A DNA stretch of 64,000 bases. Source: Oreohelix idahoensis (lineage: Eukaryota > Mollusca > Gastropoda > Stylommatophora > Oreohelicidae). Below, one piece after another: positions 34,736-46,687 of this stretch. The first letter of the stretch is position 1; each line of letters opens with the position of its first letter. The position numbers and the translations under genes were made by a program. Location of the stretch: positions 186,001 through 250,000 of the forward strand of contig JAMPIV010004903.1 in assembly GCA_024509875.1 (NCBI GenBank), read 5' to 3'. The notes below the pieces were generated by a model that had not been told where the DNA came from, did not search any database, and was given only the letters and a program-made list of their open reading frames with translations.

Positions 34736-36081
34736 GGGCAAACCAAGAAGGAACGGGACCCTGCGCTAAATTTGTTACCTAAGCAACTTAAAGAGGCGCA
34801 ACAAAAGGACCCTACTTTGGAGCCCTGCTTTAGGAAACTGCCCATGGCCAAGGACCCCAGACACCACGGGGACATTTTTTCTAAGGATTGAATACTTTAT
34901 CGTAGAACGGGCAACCCTGAACAAGGGCAAAACCAGTGCCTAGTACCGAAACAGTACAGAGACCAAATCTTAGAGATGGGGCACTCTCTTCCCTTTAGCG
35001 GACATATGGGACAGAACGCCACAAATAAGCGAATGTCGACTCCCTATTGGTAGCCAAGCAGTGGACATACCCAGTTTCCATGGGTGAAATGCCAATAGTT
35101 GGAACACCATTTGAACGGGTTGTAATCGACATTTTAGGACCCTTAGAAAGGACTAAAAGAAGGCACATGTTTATCCTGACCTTAGTCGACACATGCACTT
35201 TGCGGGCAGAAGCTATACCGCTAACATGCACGGATTCCAAGCATGTCGCAGAAACCCCCGTGCAGATTTTTACACGGTTGGGATTTCCTCAACAAGTTTT
35301 GACGGATAACGGATCCCCATACCGTAGCCTGTTGATGGATAAGATCGTTAAGATCTTGAGGAACCAGCACATCTACACAAGCCCTTATAATCCAGCCGGA
35401 AGTGAGTTAGTAGAATGTGTTAACGGAAACTTCACCATGATGTTAAGTAAACTGGGACAAGAGAAACCTGAAGATTGTGACCATTTCATTCCTGCAGCCT
35501 TATTCTCTTACAGGGAAGTCACACATGCTTCCACAGGATTTCCCCCAGCTATTCATTTATTTGGCAGACCTATCAAAGGGCCGCTAGAAGCCTTACTTTG
35601 GTCCCTGACAGACCAGAAGGCTGATGAGACAGTCCTCTCAGCCAGTAAATATGTGTCGGAATTAAAGGAAAGGTTAAAACTAGGATGGGATCTTGCAACG
35701 ACCAACCTAAAGCGAGCACTCGCAAAGCACGCTAACCGATACAGGAAAGCCGCGAAAGAAAGAGAAATGCAAGCAGGAGAGAAAGTTTTGTTGCTACTCC
35801 CAACCGGGAACAAAAAACTACGCATCGGATGGCAAGGGCCGTTTACCGTCCTTAAAAACATCGCAAGAACTAGCTGCCAGATCTTGATTAAAGGAAAGGA
35901 GAAGGTCTACCATGTAAATCTGTTAAAGAAATACTTGGAAAGACCGGTGCCGTCCTCCGAACATCTCCTGGCGGTCCCCATAATTGACGAAGATGACGAT
36001 AGTTGCAGGGAATTTCCACTGCAAACACACGGAATCTTTCAACGATGTCAAAAGCGGCGTTGGAGCAGATTTCAGGAGTAA
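34700..36081 (+). pseudogene. Element B integrase with damaged zinc domain
   Basis: The N-terminal part has the His pair of the zinc domain (QILEMGHSLPFSGHMGQN, about 34965-35015). The Cys pair is missing: a stop at 35051 and a short deletion join PYW to the core. The core from 35047 is open for 344 codons and keeps the DDE residues: VVIDILGP, VLTDNGSPY and GSELVECVNG. The C-terminal basic and GPY/F-like domain follows (AGEKVLLLLPTGNK, IGWQGPFTV, KEKVYHVNLLKKYLERP). The stop at 36079-36081 is almost against the 3' LTR. No RT follows. Confidence 0.9.
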
Positions 36082-36672
36082 GAATTGGGCACGAAGGAGG
36101 AAGGAGATGAGAGTGAAGAAAACAGTCACCCGGAAGCTTCTGATATAGGAAAACTATTTCCATATCGTAGACATGAAAATGGTTTCATATCTTTAAGCGG
36201 GGACGTCTGTGACATATTATGATAATAGCTTTCATATATTTATTTCATTATCCACATTTTTCTTTCACCTGGCTTTCACCTACGCACGTTTTGTTAACAT
36301 AAAACCCTCCTACACTCAGAGCTCTGTCTCTTTTCTTAATTTAGCACGCCTATTTTATTTTATTTTCTCTATTTGCCTTAGGAATGTTTACCAACAGACC
36401 TATTTGTTAAACGCAGACCCCTTCACTTCTCTATATATATGTCAAACTCTTATTTTGGTCACGCACATTTTCTTTTCTCTATGTCGTATAAACTACGAGG
36501 AATGTTTGCAATGAGACAGGAAGACGGAACGCGTAGAAAGGGGCGACTATTTCAAAATAAGTCGTACTTTTGGCTCAGGGGAAGATAAGCTAATGTAGTT
36601 GAAACGTATTTTCGGTAGACAGTAATCAGGGGAAATAATTTGAGTAGAAGGAGTAGATAACTTGGAACCGAG

Positions 36673-38071
36673 GGCAGATAATCATAGTTACTCCCCCTGA
36701 CTCCGTTCGTTTGGAAGGTAATTAAACACGGTGAGAATCGGCAGATCAAAGGACGGGCTTCGCTCGAGTGCCAGAGTCTGCAAGCGGTAAAAGTGTGAAT
36801 ATTTCCTCTGATTCGCAGATCGACCGAAGAAAAACCCGAAATCTGAGCGAAGGCGTTAAAAGTAACAAGTCTGAGCGAAGTTCTGCAAATTTAATATATA
36901 TTCTCCAGCTTTTAAAATCCATTATTCAGTACCCACAGATGTCCTAGAGACTACTAGCTGCGATTCTAGATTCAATATACCATTTGGAATTACTTAGTTT
37001 TTCGTTGGAGTAGTCCTAATTCTGTGTTTGCGGTACATATTTTATTCACTAAGATTTTTCTGTGTAGAGTGATTTAATTGTTAAGTCCGTCATTTTATTT
37101 CACTAGAAGTTTTGTGTAAAGTAACTAGCGAATTAATATAATCTATAGCTAACTTGTTCCGGCTGTAGAGTAAATCTAACTAACTGATATTAACCAGTAA
37201 GAGTTATTTTAATCGTCTAGTAAACGCACTATTCATTATGAGTACTGACAAAATATATATTTATTTCTAATTCATGATGATTAAAATTATAAATGACTAG
37301 AGCTTATTTCATTGCGACTTTTATTAAACGATTCACTATGAGATACACGTGTAGTTCTGTTTAAAGTTAAATAACTGAGTGTATGAATATATTATATTTT
37401 ACGCGGGTTAAGGATAGGATTGAGAATACTATATTATGGTTAAGTATTTGTATTTTTCTCCTTTACACAGTACGGGGTCAAACCCAAAATCTACCAGTGG
37501 CTTCCATATAAATCTGAGAATAACCATATAAAGAACATTTTTACTTAGTATCTGGGTCTTCAATGTAAACCTGTCTGGGGTTGTGTTTACACCCAGAGAG
37601 AGACAGAGTACGAACCCAGAGAACATTAATAGTGACTTTGTAACTGGGCCTATAGATCCAGATTTCTTTTTCCCAATTTCATTTACATTCAGCCCGTCGT
37701 GGCGACATCATCAACATTAACATTTCCCAACGTTTAACCATTTGTGGTGTGACAAAGAATTTTTATACTGGGAGAAGTTACCGACCTGACATTCCTATGT
37801 ACTGGAAATCTCAAGCTACTGACACTGTGAGCACTGTTAAATTTCTTACTTGGACTAATTAATGTGACATAAACAGAAGTCCTAAATAAAAGTAACAAAG
37901 TGAACGTTCCCCGGAGAAGTGGATTTAATCTGTCTTTGAGGAGCTGGGGGTTTCTTTGCCAAAATAACACTGGATTTGCTGTGTGAGTGTGTCCTAAAGA
38001 TTGTTCCAGAAGTTGCAAATTAAGTATTAGGTAAGAAAGAATGAACGTGGCCACGGCTGTCTGAGAAGAGA
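36673..38071. other. 1399-bp segment present only in the 3' LTR of element B
   Basis: LTR similarity stops after ttggaaccgag (36672) and resumes at ggaaggatgaa (38072), whereas the 5' LTR has these two strings almost adjacent (31601/31603). I see no coding similarity. There is no obvious target duplication, so it may be an insertion without one, or ancestral LTR sequence deleted from the 5' copy. The minus-strand open frame at 37734-38138 has no recognisable domain. Confidence 0.75.
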
Positions 38072-38532
38072 GGAAGGATGAATAAATAATTCTCATATAT
38101 ATATATATATATATATCTTGTAGAATCCATGTACTCACGTTGGTTTTTTTGGGGGGTACGTTTTGCTAATACTGTCCCTTTCAGAATAGATTAATGTATA
38201 AACTCTGTTCTTTACTGTATAGGGAAAATCCTAGACCATAGCGTATAAATCTTTGACTCTTTGGGGGTTAATAACTTTCTTCTAACGGGATCTTGTCTCA
38301 ACAGAGGGAGGGAGGATTCCGCCTATGAGTCTATTTCTTTATTAATTCATTAACCTATATTTATTTGTATTTGATTGATATTCAAAATATTGCTGTTGTA
38401 GAGTTTCTTTATAGTAAATAAAATTAACATAAAACTTTATTTACATGTGTTGGTCAGCTCGTCCCAACATATCCCTATTCCATTGATATATAGTTTTCAC
38501 GTTTGTGCGTCCAACTGTCGTCACTTATGTGT

Positions 38533-39165
38533 GTATGTGTATGTCTTCTTCTTCTTCTTAGATCCTTAACCACAGACCGTCAAAGCAGTCAGTGGCCATC
38601 ACGCCTAGTGGCGTCTTGTAGGGCAACAACAAATTGATTCCACTTTGCTCGGTCGGTGGCCATCCCTCGCACAGTGCCCCAACCCCGGCCCATTCCCTGC
38701 ATCCCAGCCTCCACAGCCCTCCGCCAAGCCATCAATGGTACCTATACCTTGTAGCGGTATGGCAGCTTGCGTACCCTGACAATCCCCAGAGCTATGTCAG
38801 TGGTTGTTTTACTCCTGGTAGGTTCAACCAAGCTGGACTGGTCTGTGTGGGTAGGGGTCAGACAAAAGCTGGTACCCTGGTCCTCCAGGTTGGGGGTTTT
38901 AACATAGGGCTGACACCCCTCTCTATGTAAAAAAACAATGAAGTTACGGAAACAACAATAAATGAACAAGCTTTGCTGCGGGATGGACATTCGGAGTCTG
39001 TGGCTCGTATGACTGTCAGTGGTGAAAGCCGAAAGGAAGCCACTGACATGAAAGCGGATGTCCTGACCGCAAAACAGGATACAAGAATAGGATTTTGGAA
39101 TAAGGAGACAATGAACGAGACAGGTAAACTAAGACAGGTCACCGCAGAAATGAGTATGTGTATGT
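38533..39165. mobile_element. LINE insertion with internal inversion (twin-priming type), 12-bp target duplication
   Basis: Direct repeats gtatgtgtatgt (38533-38544 and 39154-39165) flank 38545-39153. Its left part reads on the minus strand as a LINE RT C-terminus (AKWNQFVVALQDATRRDGH) followed by a stop and an (AAG)n tail adjoining the left repeat. Its right part reads on the plus strand as a LINE 5' leader and endonuclease start (RIGFWNKETMNETGKLRQVT). The two pieces are head-to-head, with the switch near 38750-38780, as expected from twin-primed target-primed reverse transcription. Confidence 0.85.
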
Positions 39166-39412
39166 GAGTGGTTGAAATATATATTATTAATATATATTTA
39201 GGTGTACTGTATGACAAACAAAGTTCTGTTGTAGAGATAGGCTGAACTAGAGGATCTTCTCGAGTCCAGCGACAGACTCTACCTATTTTTTTCACCATTT
39301 CACTCGTGAAAATCTATTTCTTATCTTATCTCTCACTGAGTCACCACCTGTTCTAGTTCTATTCAGAAGGGACCAAACTATGTCTTAATTCCCCTATCAA
39401 AAATCTACGACA

Positions 39413-39960
39413 TATACTACAACCATCTATTCAACATTCTAAAGATAGATAAAATGACTGCTGAATATCTGCATCAAAGATGCCGAACGATTGAGAAAAA
39501 GAAAAAGCAATATGGCCTTCTCAAGTACCATTCCTGGAAAAACTGCACGCAGATACAAATAACCTTAAACTGACCACTGTTTTCTTTGAAAATAATCAAG
39601 TAGACATCACAGAGTGTACGATGAAGAAGAAGAAGCTGAAGAAGAAAAAGATGATGATGATGATGATGATAAGATGAAGAAGAAGAAGAGGAAAAAGAAG
39701 GTAAATGATGCGTTTCAAAGCGCTGCAAGCAACTAAGATATGCACCACAGAGAATCTTCATTGAACACGTGATGAAAATGTTTGTTGCAAAGGCATTCAA
39801 AGGTCTTCGGACACAACTGACCCGATAGTAGCTGAAAGTTCTTCTGTTACTTATGGTGCAGGTAAATACAGATTTAAGTTGCAGATCTAATGTGTCATTT
39901 ATCAACACTATCTATTAATCAATCCTCTCTATTAATCCTCTATTAATCTATTAATCCTCT
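39413..39960. other. No recognisable gene; low-complexity GAA/GAT tract inside
   Basis: A purine-rich low-complexity segment of gaagaagaag and gatgatgatgat occurs at about 39620-39700. The open frames here come from that composition. Confidence 0.4.
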
Positions 39961-40760
39961 CAAGGCTGTGTGTGGTCCCGGTTGCCGAGACCTCCCAGCG
40001 CGACTGAGGCAGCAAATGGGTTATGTGCCTGTACCAGATTTCTCTTTTTCGCGGACCTTCGGTCCCGAATGAGTTTTGGCTGGAGAGACGTCTCGGTAAA
40101 ATAAAGGTGTTATAGCGGCAGAAGGAGAGTACACACGAGGGCAAGTTCGGGCATTAACCTCATCTCGTCGGTACCGATTATGAGATGAACTTAAGTGTGC
40201 AGGCCAGCGCTGCCCCGAAGAGACCGTGTGTGGCCCCGGACGCCGGGTCCTCCCAGTCCAGATGGGGCAGAGCTCTGTGTCCGTCCAGATGGCGTCTTTT
40301 CGGCAGACCGGTAAATGCAGTGGCTTCGCCACCGCAGCACGTCCCCGGGCGGATAGTGGTGGTGGCTGTGGCACTAGAGCCCCTCCGAGGCAAGGTACAC
40401 ACGCCTAAGCAGTCTAACAAAGCCCATTACTGGCAGTTGACTGACCGCCTCAGAAGCCCTAATCGATGGTTGTCTCGGTAATCGTCCGGAAGCTATGACC
40501 TCCTCTGCAGGGTAGGGAGGCTCAAACCTCTTGGCAGCGCACACACGCCATAGTGGGCCTGGTGTAGAATGTCTGAGAGTCTAGGAACTCCCTGGGGTTG
40601 CAAGAAAGCTCTGCATAACGAACCCTCTGTGGATGGGAAGGAGCTATGATGCCGATTAGCTTCTGACCGGGTTGGTAGGAAAGTCCACAGACACCCCAGC
40701 TTTACAGTGCCAAAGGGCTTTGTCCCATGGCCGCTGGTTATGTCATCATCATCATCATCA
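39960..40760. repeat. GC-rich dispersed-repeat-like region
   Basis: This 0.8-kb stretch is visibly richer in G and C than its surroundings. It contains two diverged copies of a block (gtgtgtggtcccggttgccg near 39968 and gtgtgtggccccggacgccg near 40225), about 255 bp apart. It ends at an (ATC)n run at 40742-40760. The composition and trinucleotide end resemble a retroposon leader or tail. Open frames on both strands look like shadows of the composition. Confidence 0.5.
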
Positions 40761-41255
40761 ATCAATACTTGTTAGCTCGCCAAAAAGCACACGAAAATAC
40801 CAAGTCCTCCTTTGCGTGTCATCAGCTTAAGGTCTTTCCGTGCTTTCCTCATCACTTTAACATGTCTCCAGCTCTCTTCTCCACGGGTTCTTCGGTTTGC
40901 CTATTCTTCTCTTACACCGGGGATACCAGAACAAGGACTGTCTGGTGATACTATCAACAGAGTCTCTTCAATGTTTGTTCATTCAATAGTTAATTTAAAA
41001 TGTAAATCTAATTTATAAAAGTGTGACTACTGAGACAAATTTTAAAGTTTGATAATGCAAAGAAGTAACTCATTTCTGACCCCAGACGTTTGCTTCCTAT
41101 TAATTCTCTGTGGCTACTTCATTGGGAACATTTGGTCAGCAGTCAAGTTTGTTCTTTGTAGAAAGCCTTCACCAAAGCACTTTCTTTATTTAATGAAGAA
41201 GAAAATTCCGTTCAAGTCTAATGGGTTATAATTAGTATATATAGTATCAATCAAT

Positions 41256-41860
41256 TTATTGTTGAACAGAATCGACATCATTGCACTCGGGGCAAACCCA
41301 CAGGGGCTCAATCTCCGTCAGTATATGTTGAAGAGTGTGAACGTTAATTGTTCCTGTAGCGCGCTGGTTATATAAACGACGAATGCAGATTCTAATGTAC
41401 CCCTGTCTGCTAGCCTTACGTATGATGCCAAATTCCAGTCTTAACCTTGCTGATTCATCTATTGCAGTGCCATTCTCTAACAGGCGATCATTAATTGTTC
41501 TAAGTATCTCTCCCATTGTGGGTACTCTTGATGCTCTGTCAGCTCTCTCATTACCGCTTACCCCTGCATGACTAGGACAGCAGACGCACACCAGCTCCTG
41601 CAGATTTGAAAATTCTATGAATGATTTCCATTCGTTCCTTAGCCAACCATTTTGAAACTTTCGAAGCATGGACACAATGACTGAATTGTGAATGAAGTTT
41701 CAGTTAGTCACCTTAAGGCTGCATTAGCTGCCTTTACCTCCATTCTCAAGTTGGAAGTTGTTATCTTGTAAGTCCCGCTACGTTCGGCGACGATTCTGCC
41801 CTTTACCCTAGCAGAGAAGCGCTCAACCTGATTTCTCACCACGGATCACAGAACCATGGC
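41256..41860 (-). pseudogene. RNase-H LINE, C-terminal remnant
   Basis: The minus strand encodes KGRIVAERSGTYKITTSNLR (about 41740-41800), matching KVKGRIVAEHSGAYKVTSS of the LINE at 56900-57060, so both belong to one family. The RNase H end follows, VCVCCPSHAGVSGNERADRAS with the late catalytic region, then a tail with EPLWVCPECND. Stops and frame changes interrupt it. Confidence 0.82.
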
Positions 41861-42029
41861 ATCATTTAGATATGTTCAATTGTCAATACCTTTTTTTCAC
41901 ATTATCCCGCTAGTGCAAATACTGTAAATAGTCCGTGATAAAAACAGATATACGGTTGGCGACTGATAAAGGCTTACAGTTACAGGGTTGACCATTTATA
42001 GCAATTTACAGAACACGTACTTCAATATT

Positions 42030-42165
<136 letters not shown>

Positions 42166-42409
42166 CTTCCCCCCATATCTGCCATATCTTACAGCTCAGT
42201 CATTTTATTCCACACAAAGACTGCATAAAACCTCAGAGAAATTCCAGTTCCATGTTTACTTTGCGATTCCCTGTGTCTACAGTGAGATATAACCAGACCC
42301 GATGATAAATTACTATATGTTAGATCTAAACACCCCGCTATCGTATGCAGAAAATACTCAGCTAAAAAAAAAATAATAAACAATGAAGCAGCTAAACTAA
42401 TAGACAAAA

Positions 42410-42796
<387 letters not shown>

Positions 42797-45350
42797 CAAT
42801 AAGAATATTTAATTTTTTTTAAACGATACAAATGAAAAACAATCTTGAAGGGCTGGAACGAGGCATTCTAAAATACTTTAAGGCAACGCTGAAGTACAAG
42901 AAAAGGAAAAAAGGACTGTCATGAACAATCAAATGTAACTTACTGGTTTAATTTGTCATATTGTATCTGTGGCTTCTATCCCACAGGCTGATGCCGAGCT
43001 AAGAAAATGACAACTTTCAGTTCAATTCAGCGAAAGCGCCGAAAGTTAATCAAGGAACTTGCAGCATATTCGTGCGGTACGGTACTCACAGTTTCTTTTC
43101 TATGGTCACTGCTTAAAGAGTTTGTTAGAAATACCAATTGCTATTGGATTCTTCAGGGTTCATTTACTTCTTATTCATCTCTGTATTTTAAATCTATTAA
43201 GCTGCCACACTCATCAAAGACTTATACCAGCTAAAAACATTATCAGAATCTGAGAAGGCGAGTTAGAAACTAAGTAAAACATACTCACAAGTAAATCTGT
43301 AGTTATGGAAGGGAAGCTAATGTTAAGCACTGCCAATATTATTGATAAATCAAATAATCAAATACAGCAGGTTAAAGATATCAGAAGATCACTCCAACAT
43401 TTTGATATAAAACAGGCCCTCAGAACATGTCAACAGATGAGGGGGGCACGTTGGAACGACTAATGCAAAATTCGATATTTTCCTGGTAAACAAAAACGAG
43501 AAGTGAAGTTTCGAAGTGAAGAAAGACATACATACCCCGAGAAACTTGCTTCTATATCGTGATTGAAAAGTCACTTTCTATTTTTTAATTGCAATTTCTT
43601 CACTCCTATCCAATTCATTAACGAGAAACAAACGTCAAAAAAATGGCAATTAACTATCAATTTATTACATAATTGGCAATGTTACATTAACAATACCACT
43701 GAACGTGAAATCCAGTTCGTTCTCCGCATGGTGTCATCGTGGTGTAACAGTCAGTTGTAACAGTATAGTGTTGCGTTGTAGAAACAGATTAGTATAGCCC
43801 CATCAACTGGGCACCTGATGTAACACTCTGTTTTGCCGACTGTTTATTACCAGATGTTAAAGTCTCTTTGCTCGTGTGAATTCTGGTATTGTACCGTGTT
43901 GAAGTGTCGCTGAGTGGGTGTGTCGTTTATCACCTGGACAGTGTAACATGGACGTGAATCTAGGTCACCAGCGTGAGGCACTGCCAGGATGTAGTGCAGT
44001 CACACACACAAACAGCATACATGTTTTCTCAGGTGTGTAGAACAAAGGATAAGGTGTTGTAGTGAGTACTGGTGTGTGTATACAGAAGATCGAGAACACG
44101 AAGTCGTATAGGCTCTTATTTAGGAACACACAAACTCACTCCACCACACGTAGAAGTCATAGATGTGGTTAATGCAGATGACTTTCTCTTCAACATTTAT
44201 TACAGCAATAGTACGTTGACGGACATCACAGTCAGTAGAACAAGGAACATGGACATTTCATGTGTAGTAATGCATATAACCATCGAGCATAATCAACCCT
44301 GCATAGCTCGTATGTATGATGCTAGTAACTTTGGCTTGATAATATATATATATTCTCATACTGTAGCTCAGAGCCCCTGACTAAACGCGTCAGGTAGTCT
44401 TGTGACAAATATAGTTGCTTAATATCGAAGTCTGTGAACTTGTTGATAAAGTCAAGACTTCATCTGGCTTCTCCCGTCAGACACTTCTTCTTCTGCTCAA
44501 AGATATAGGCCGTAATGGCGGGCCTCATAATGATTGATGAACAACTGTGTATTTTCATTGGCAGGCATTATCTTCCGTGCCGAAACATACCGCCTTAATG
44601 CGGGTTTCATATAAATATACGTTCATTGTGCTTCTCTAAAGTAATTCGACGAATAGACATAGTTCGCTACGTCAAGCACACATAATGGACTCTGGATCCC
44701 AAGAACTGTGAGCGCTACTCACAGGTTCATACTAAATGTTCTGCAATCTTGGCATAATAATAAGGTTTATTTTGCCTTGGACAGAATCCGAGAAATACAC
44801 AAATAACCACTGTCGTCATTCTAGACGAACAGAATAACTCTGGAGAGAATCACTAAGATCACAGTTACACTGAAGACTATCTTTCCCCCAGATAATGCAG
44901 AGAAGAAACAACGGACATCTTGTCCGGTCAGAAAAACAGTTCATCACTCCCAGACGGAAGTCTTCTCGGTTCGCGCTAAAAACTAGCGCATGCGTAGACA
45001 GAAAATATTTGAGAACAGTTAACTGGCCCACTTAAGACAGATCAACCACACAGAATAAACACACGGAAGATAACCCCCAAATCAACCTGTCCCAGAGAGT
45101 TAACATATAGTTCTCTACCTTCGATCGTCAAAAGTATTAAGTAGATTTACGTCTTATGAAACCGTCAAAACGACAGCAACACGTGGTCTGCAATTTTTCC
45201 TGTCTCTTGCCACGTCGGTTTATTCTACATTTTAGATTTTATTTTATTTTATGTTGTTTCTGAGATCTAAACATATAAATAAATAAAACTTATTTGTCAA
45301 ATGGTATTTAATGCACATTGCTGTGATAGTAATTTCATATGTATATAATT
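42797..45350. other. No recognisable gene
   Basis: Unique-looking AT-rich DNA. The open frame at 44072-44380 (+) has no motif I recognise and no splice or poly(A) context. No transposon ends were identified. Confidence 0.35.
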
Positions 45351-45352
45351 GA

Positions 45353-45640
45353 TGGTCGGAGTGGCTATGAGAGGTATGGTGTCCGCCTCGAATTCTAGAG
45401 GTACCATTTTCAATACCCAGTAGAGGGAACATAATTATGGAAACTTTTTCAGAACCAGTGGTCCTAATCATATCATACTCTCCCCTGGTCTCATGGGTAG
45501 TGAGATCGGATGCCTATCGTTCTCGGATAAGGGCGAAAAAATAGGAGGTCCCGTGTGCAAGTTGCGCACATTAAAAATTCCACGGCAGTTGGAAATGATA
45601 AAGACTAGGCCATGTGACAAAACGGGGCGGCCCCTATCGA
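45353..45640 (+). repeat. SINE-like repeat with tRNA-like head (R3, copy 1)
   Basis: The head (about 45353-45430) resembles a degraded tRNA: a box-A-like tggctatgagagg and a box-B-like ggtaccattttcaatac. The body from 45504 to about 45640 is reverse-complementary to 52715-52840, including aggaggtccc and gtgcaagttgcgcac. A tRNA-derived SINE is likely; the exact 3' end is unclear. Confidence 0.6.
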
Positions 45641-46654
45641 TCTTCGTTTGTCACCGGCAGTATCGGCACATTTGTGGTACTGATTTTTATTATGTGCTCT
45701 CTCAAGTATCGCACTTTTATTTCTGTCTTTCGTCGTTATTATACTGTTAAGTAGCAGATATTTGATTTTATCGAATCATTCGACACTCCTCTCTATGATG
45801 TCACCTGTTCGTTACGCGGTCATCCTAGCTTGCGGTGATCAACCTAGATAAGATAGTCGCCGGCGTGTTTAGATTGAACCGCTGATAAGACGACTCGTTT
45901 GGTAACCCAGATGGGCAGACACGGAGTTTTTGCTTACTCATACAACAGATAACGAGATTACTGTCTGTGTAACACATGTGGGCAGACAAGTGTGACATAA
46001 TTGCTTCCGGGCCGACTTGTTATGACAACATTATTTTCTAATAAAGTAATATGTATTACAGCTTACACATGTTGTCATGTGAGTTCCCCGATTCGTCTGT
46101 AAGTTTGTACACAAGGGCATCGGAAATTATATTACCATAAATGGAAGACGTGACCTTTGCAACAATTTTGTCATGTCGGAAATATTTTGAAAGTATCACA
46201 CCCGACCTGTCTGAATATGATTGGAGCGTTTATATAACTCCATAACAAACGAAGGCTTGGGAAGATAGGAATATAGTCTGACCATTTCGCAGTTTTATTT
46301 CACTGTGAATTTCACGCTCGCCAAGACAACATCAGACCTCGCCAGAGTGAAGACTAGATTCATAATTCCTTTTAGTTAGCCGGACCTTTTATTGGAGAAC
46401 CAAATAAGACTTACAAAGCACAGGAAATCTCTATATTTTAATAAGGACCACCGGGACTAGGAAACTGAAGAAACACACAGAGTCAGAGAGGGAATCTATT
46501 GTCAAATTAAAGACCCACCAGACACGTGTAAGAAACCGACTCGTCTCTTTTATTCATCTGAGCAACAAGTCTGTAGCTAAGATTGGCATAAGTAGTGCAT
46601 TTTTCATTATGTTTGATTACTAACATGTGAACTAACATATACACACACACACAT

Positions 46655-46687
<33 letters not shown>

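Larger units (their letters stand above)
31187..39412 (+). mobile_element. LTR element B: gag-protease-integrase retrotransposon lacking RT and RNase H
   Basis: LTRs starting TGTGACA and ending CTACTACA or CTACGACA flank the unit. The 5-bp duplication tatac lies at 31182-31186 and 39413-39417. Coding order is gag (33199), protease (DTG, about 34460) and integrase (to 36081). The 3' LTR begins 127 bp after the integrase stop. No RT or RNase H is present on either side of integrase. The direct junction of protease to integrase, with an AAVTTRGQ linker resembling ANAVVTRAQ of element A, places it in the same Gmr1-like order with the RT end lost. Nonsense codons and frameshifts make the proteins defective. 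Confidence 0.9.
36208..39412 (+). repeat. 3' LTR of element B, enlarged by two extra segments
   Basis: The G-rich aagcggggacg just upstream (about 36195) is the likely polypurine tract. LTR sequence is interrupted by 36673-38071 (1399 bp, no clear target duplication, absent from the 5' LTR) and by a LINE at 38545-39153. It ends at 39412 next to the tatac duplication. Confidence 0.9.

Noticed and set aside
41383..41571. Plus-strand open frame
   Set aside because: Antisense to the RNase-H LINE remnant, whose minus-strand motifs are clear.
44072..44380. 102-codon open frame as a gene
   Set aside because: No recognisable motif, no splice or poly(A) context, and a length that can arise by chance over a 64-kb window.
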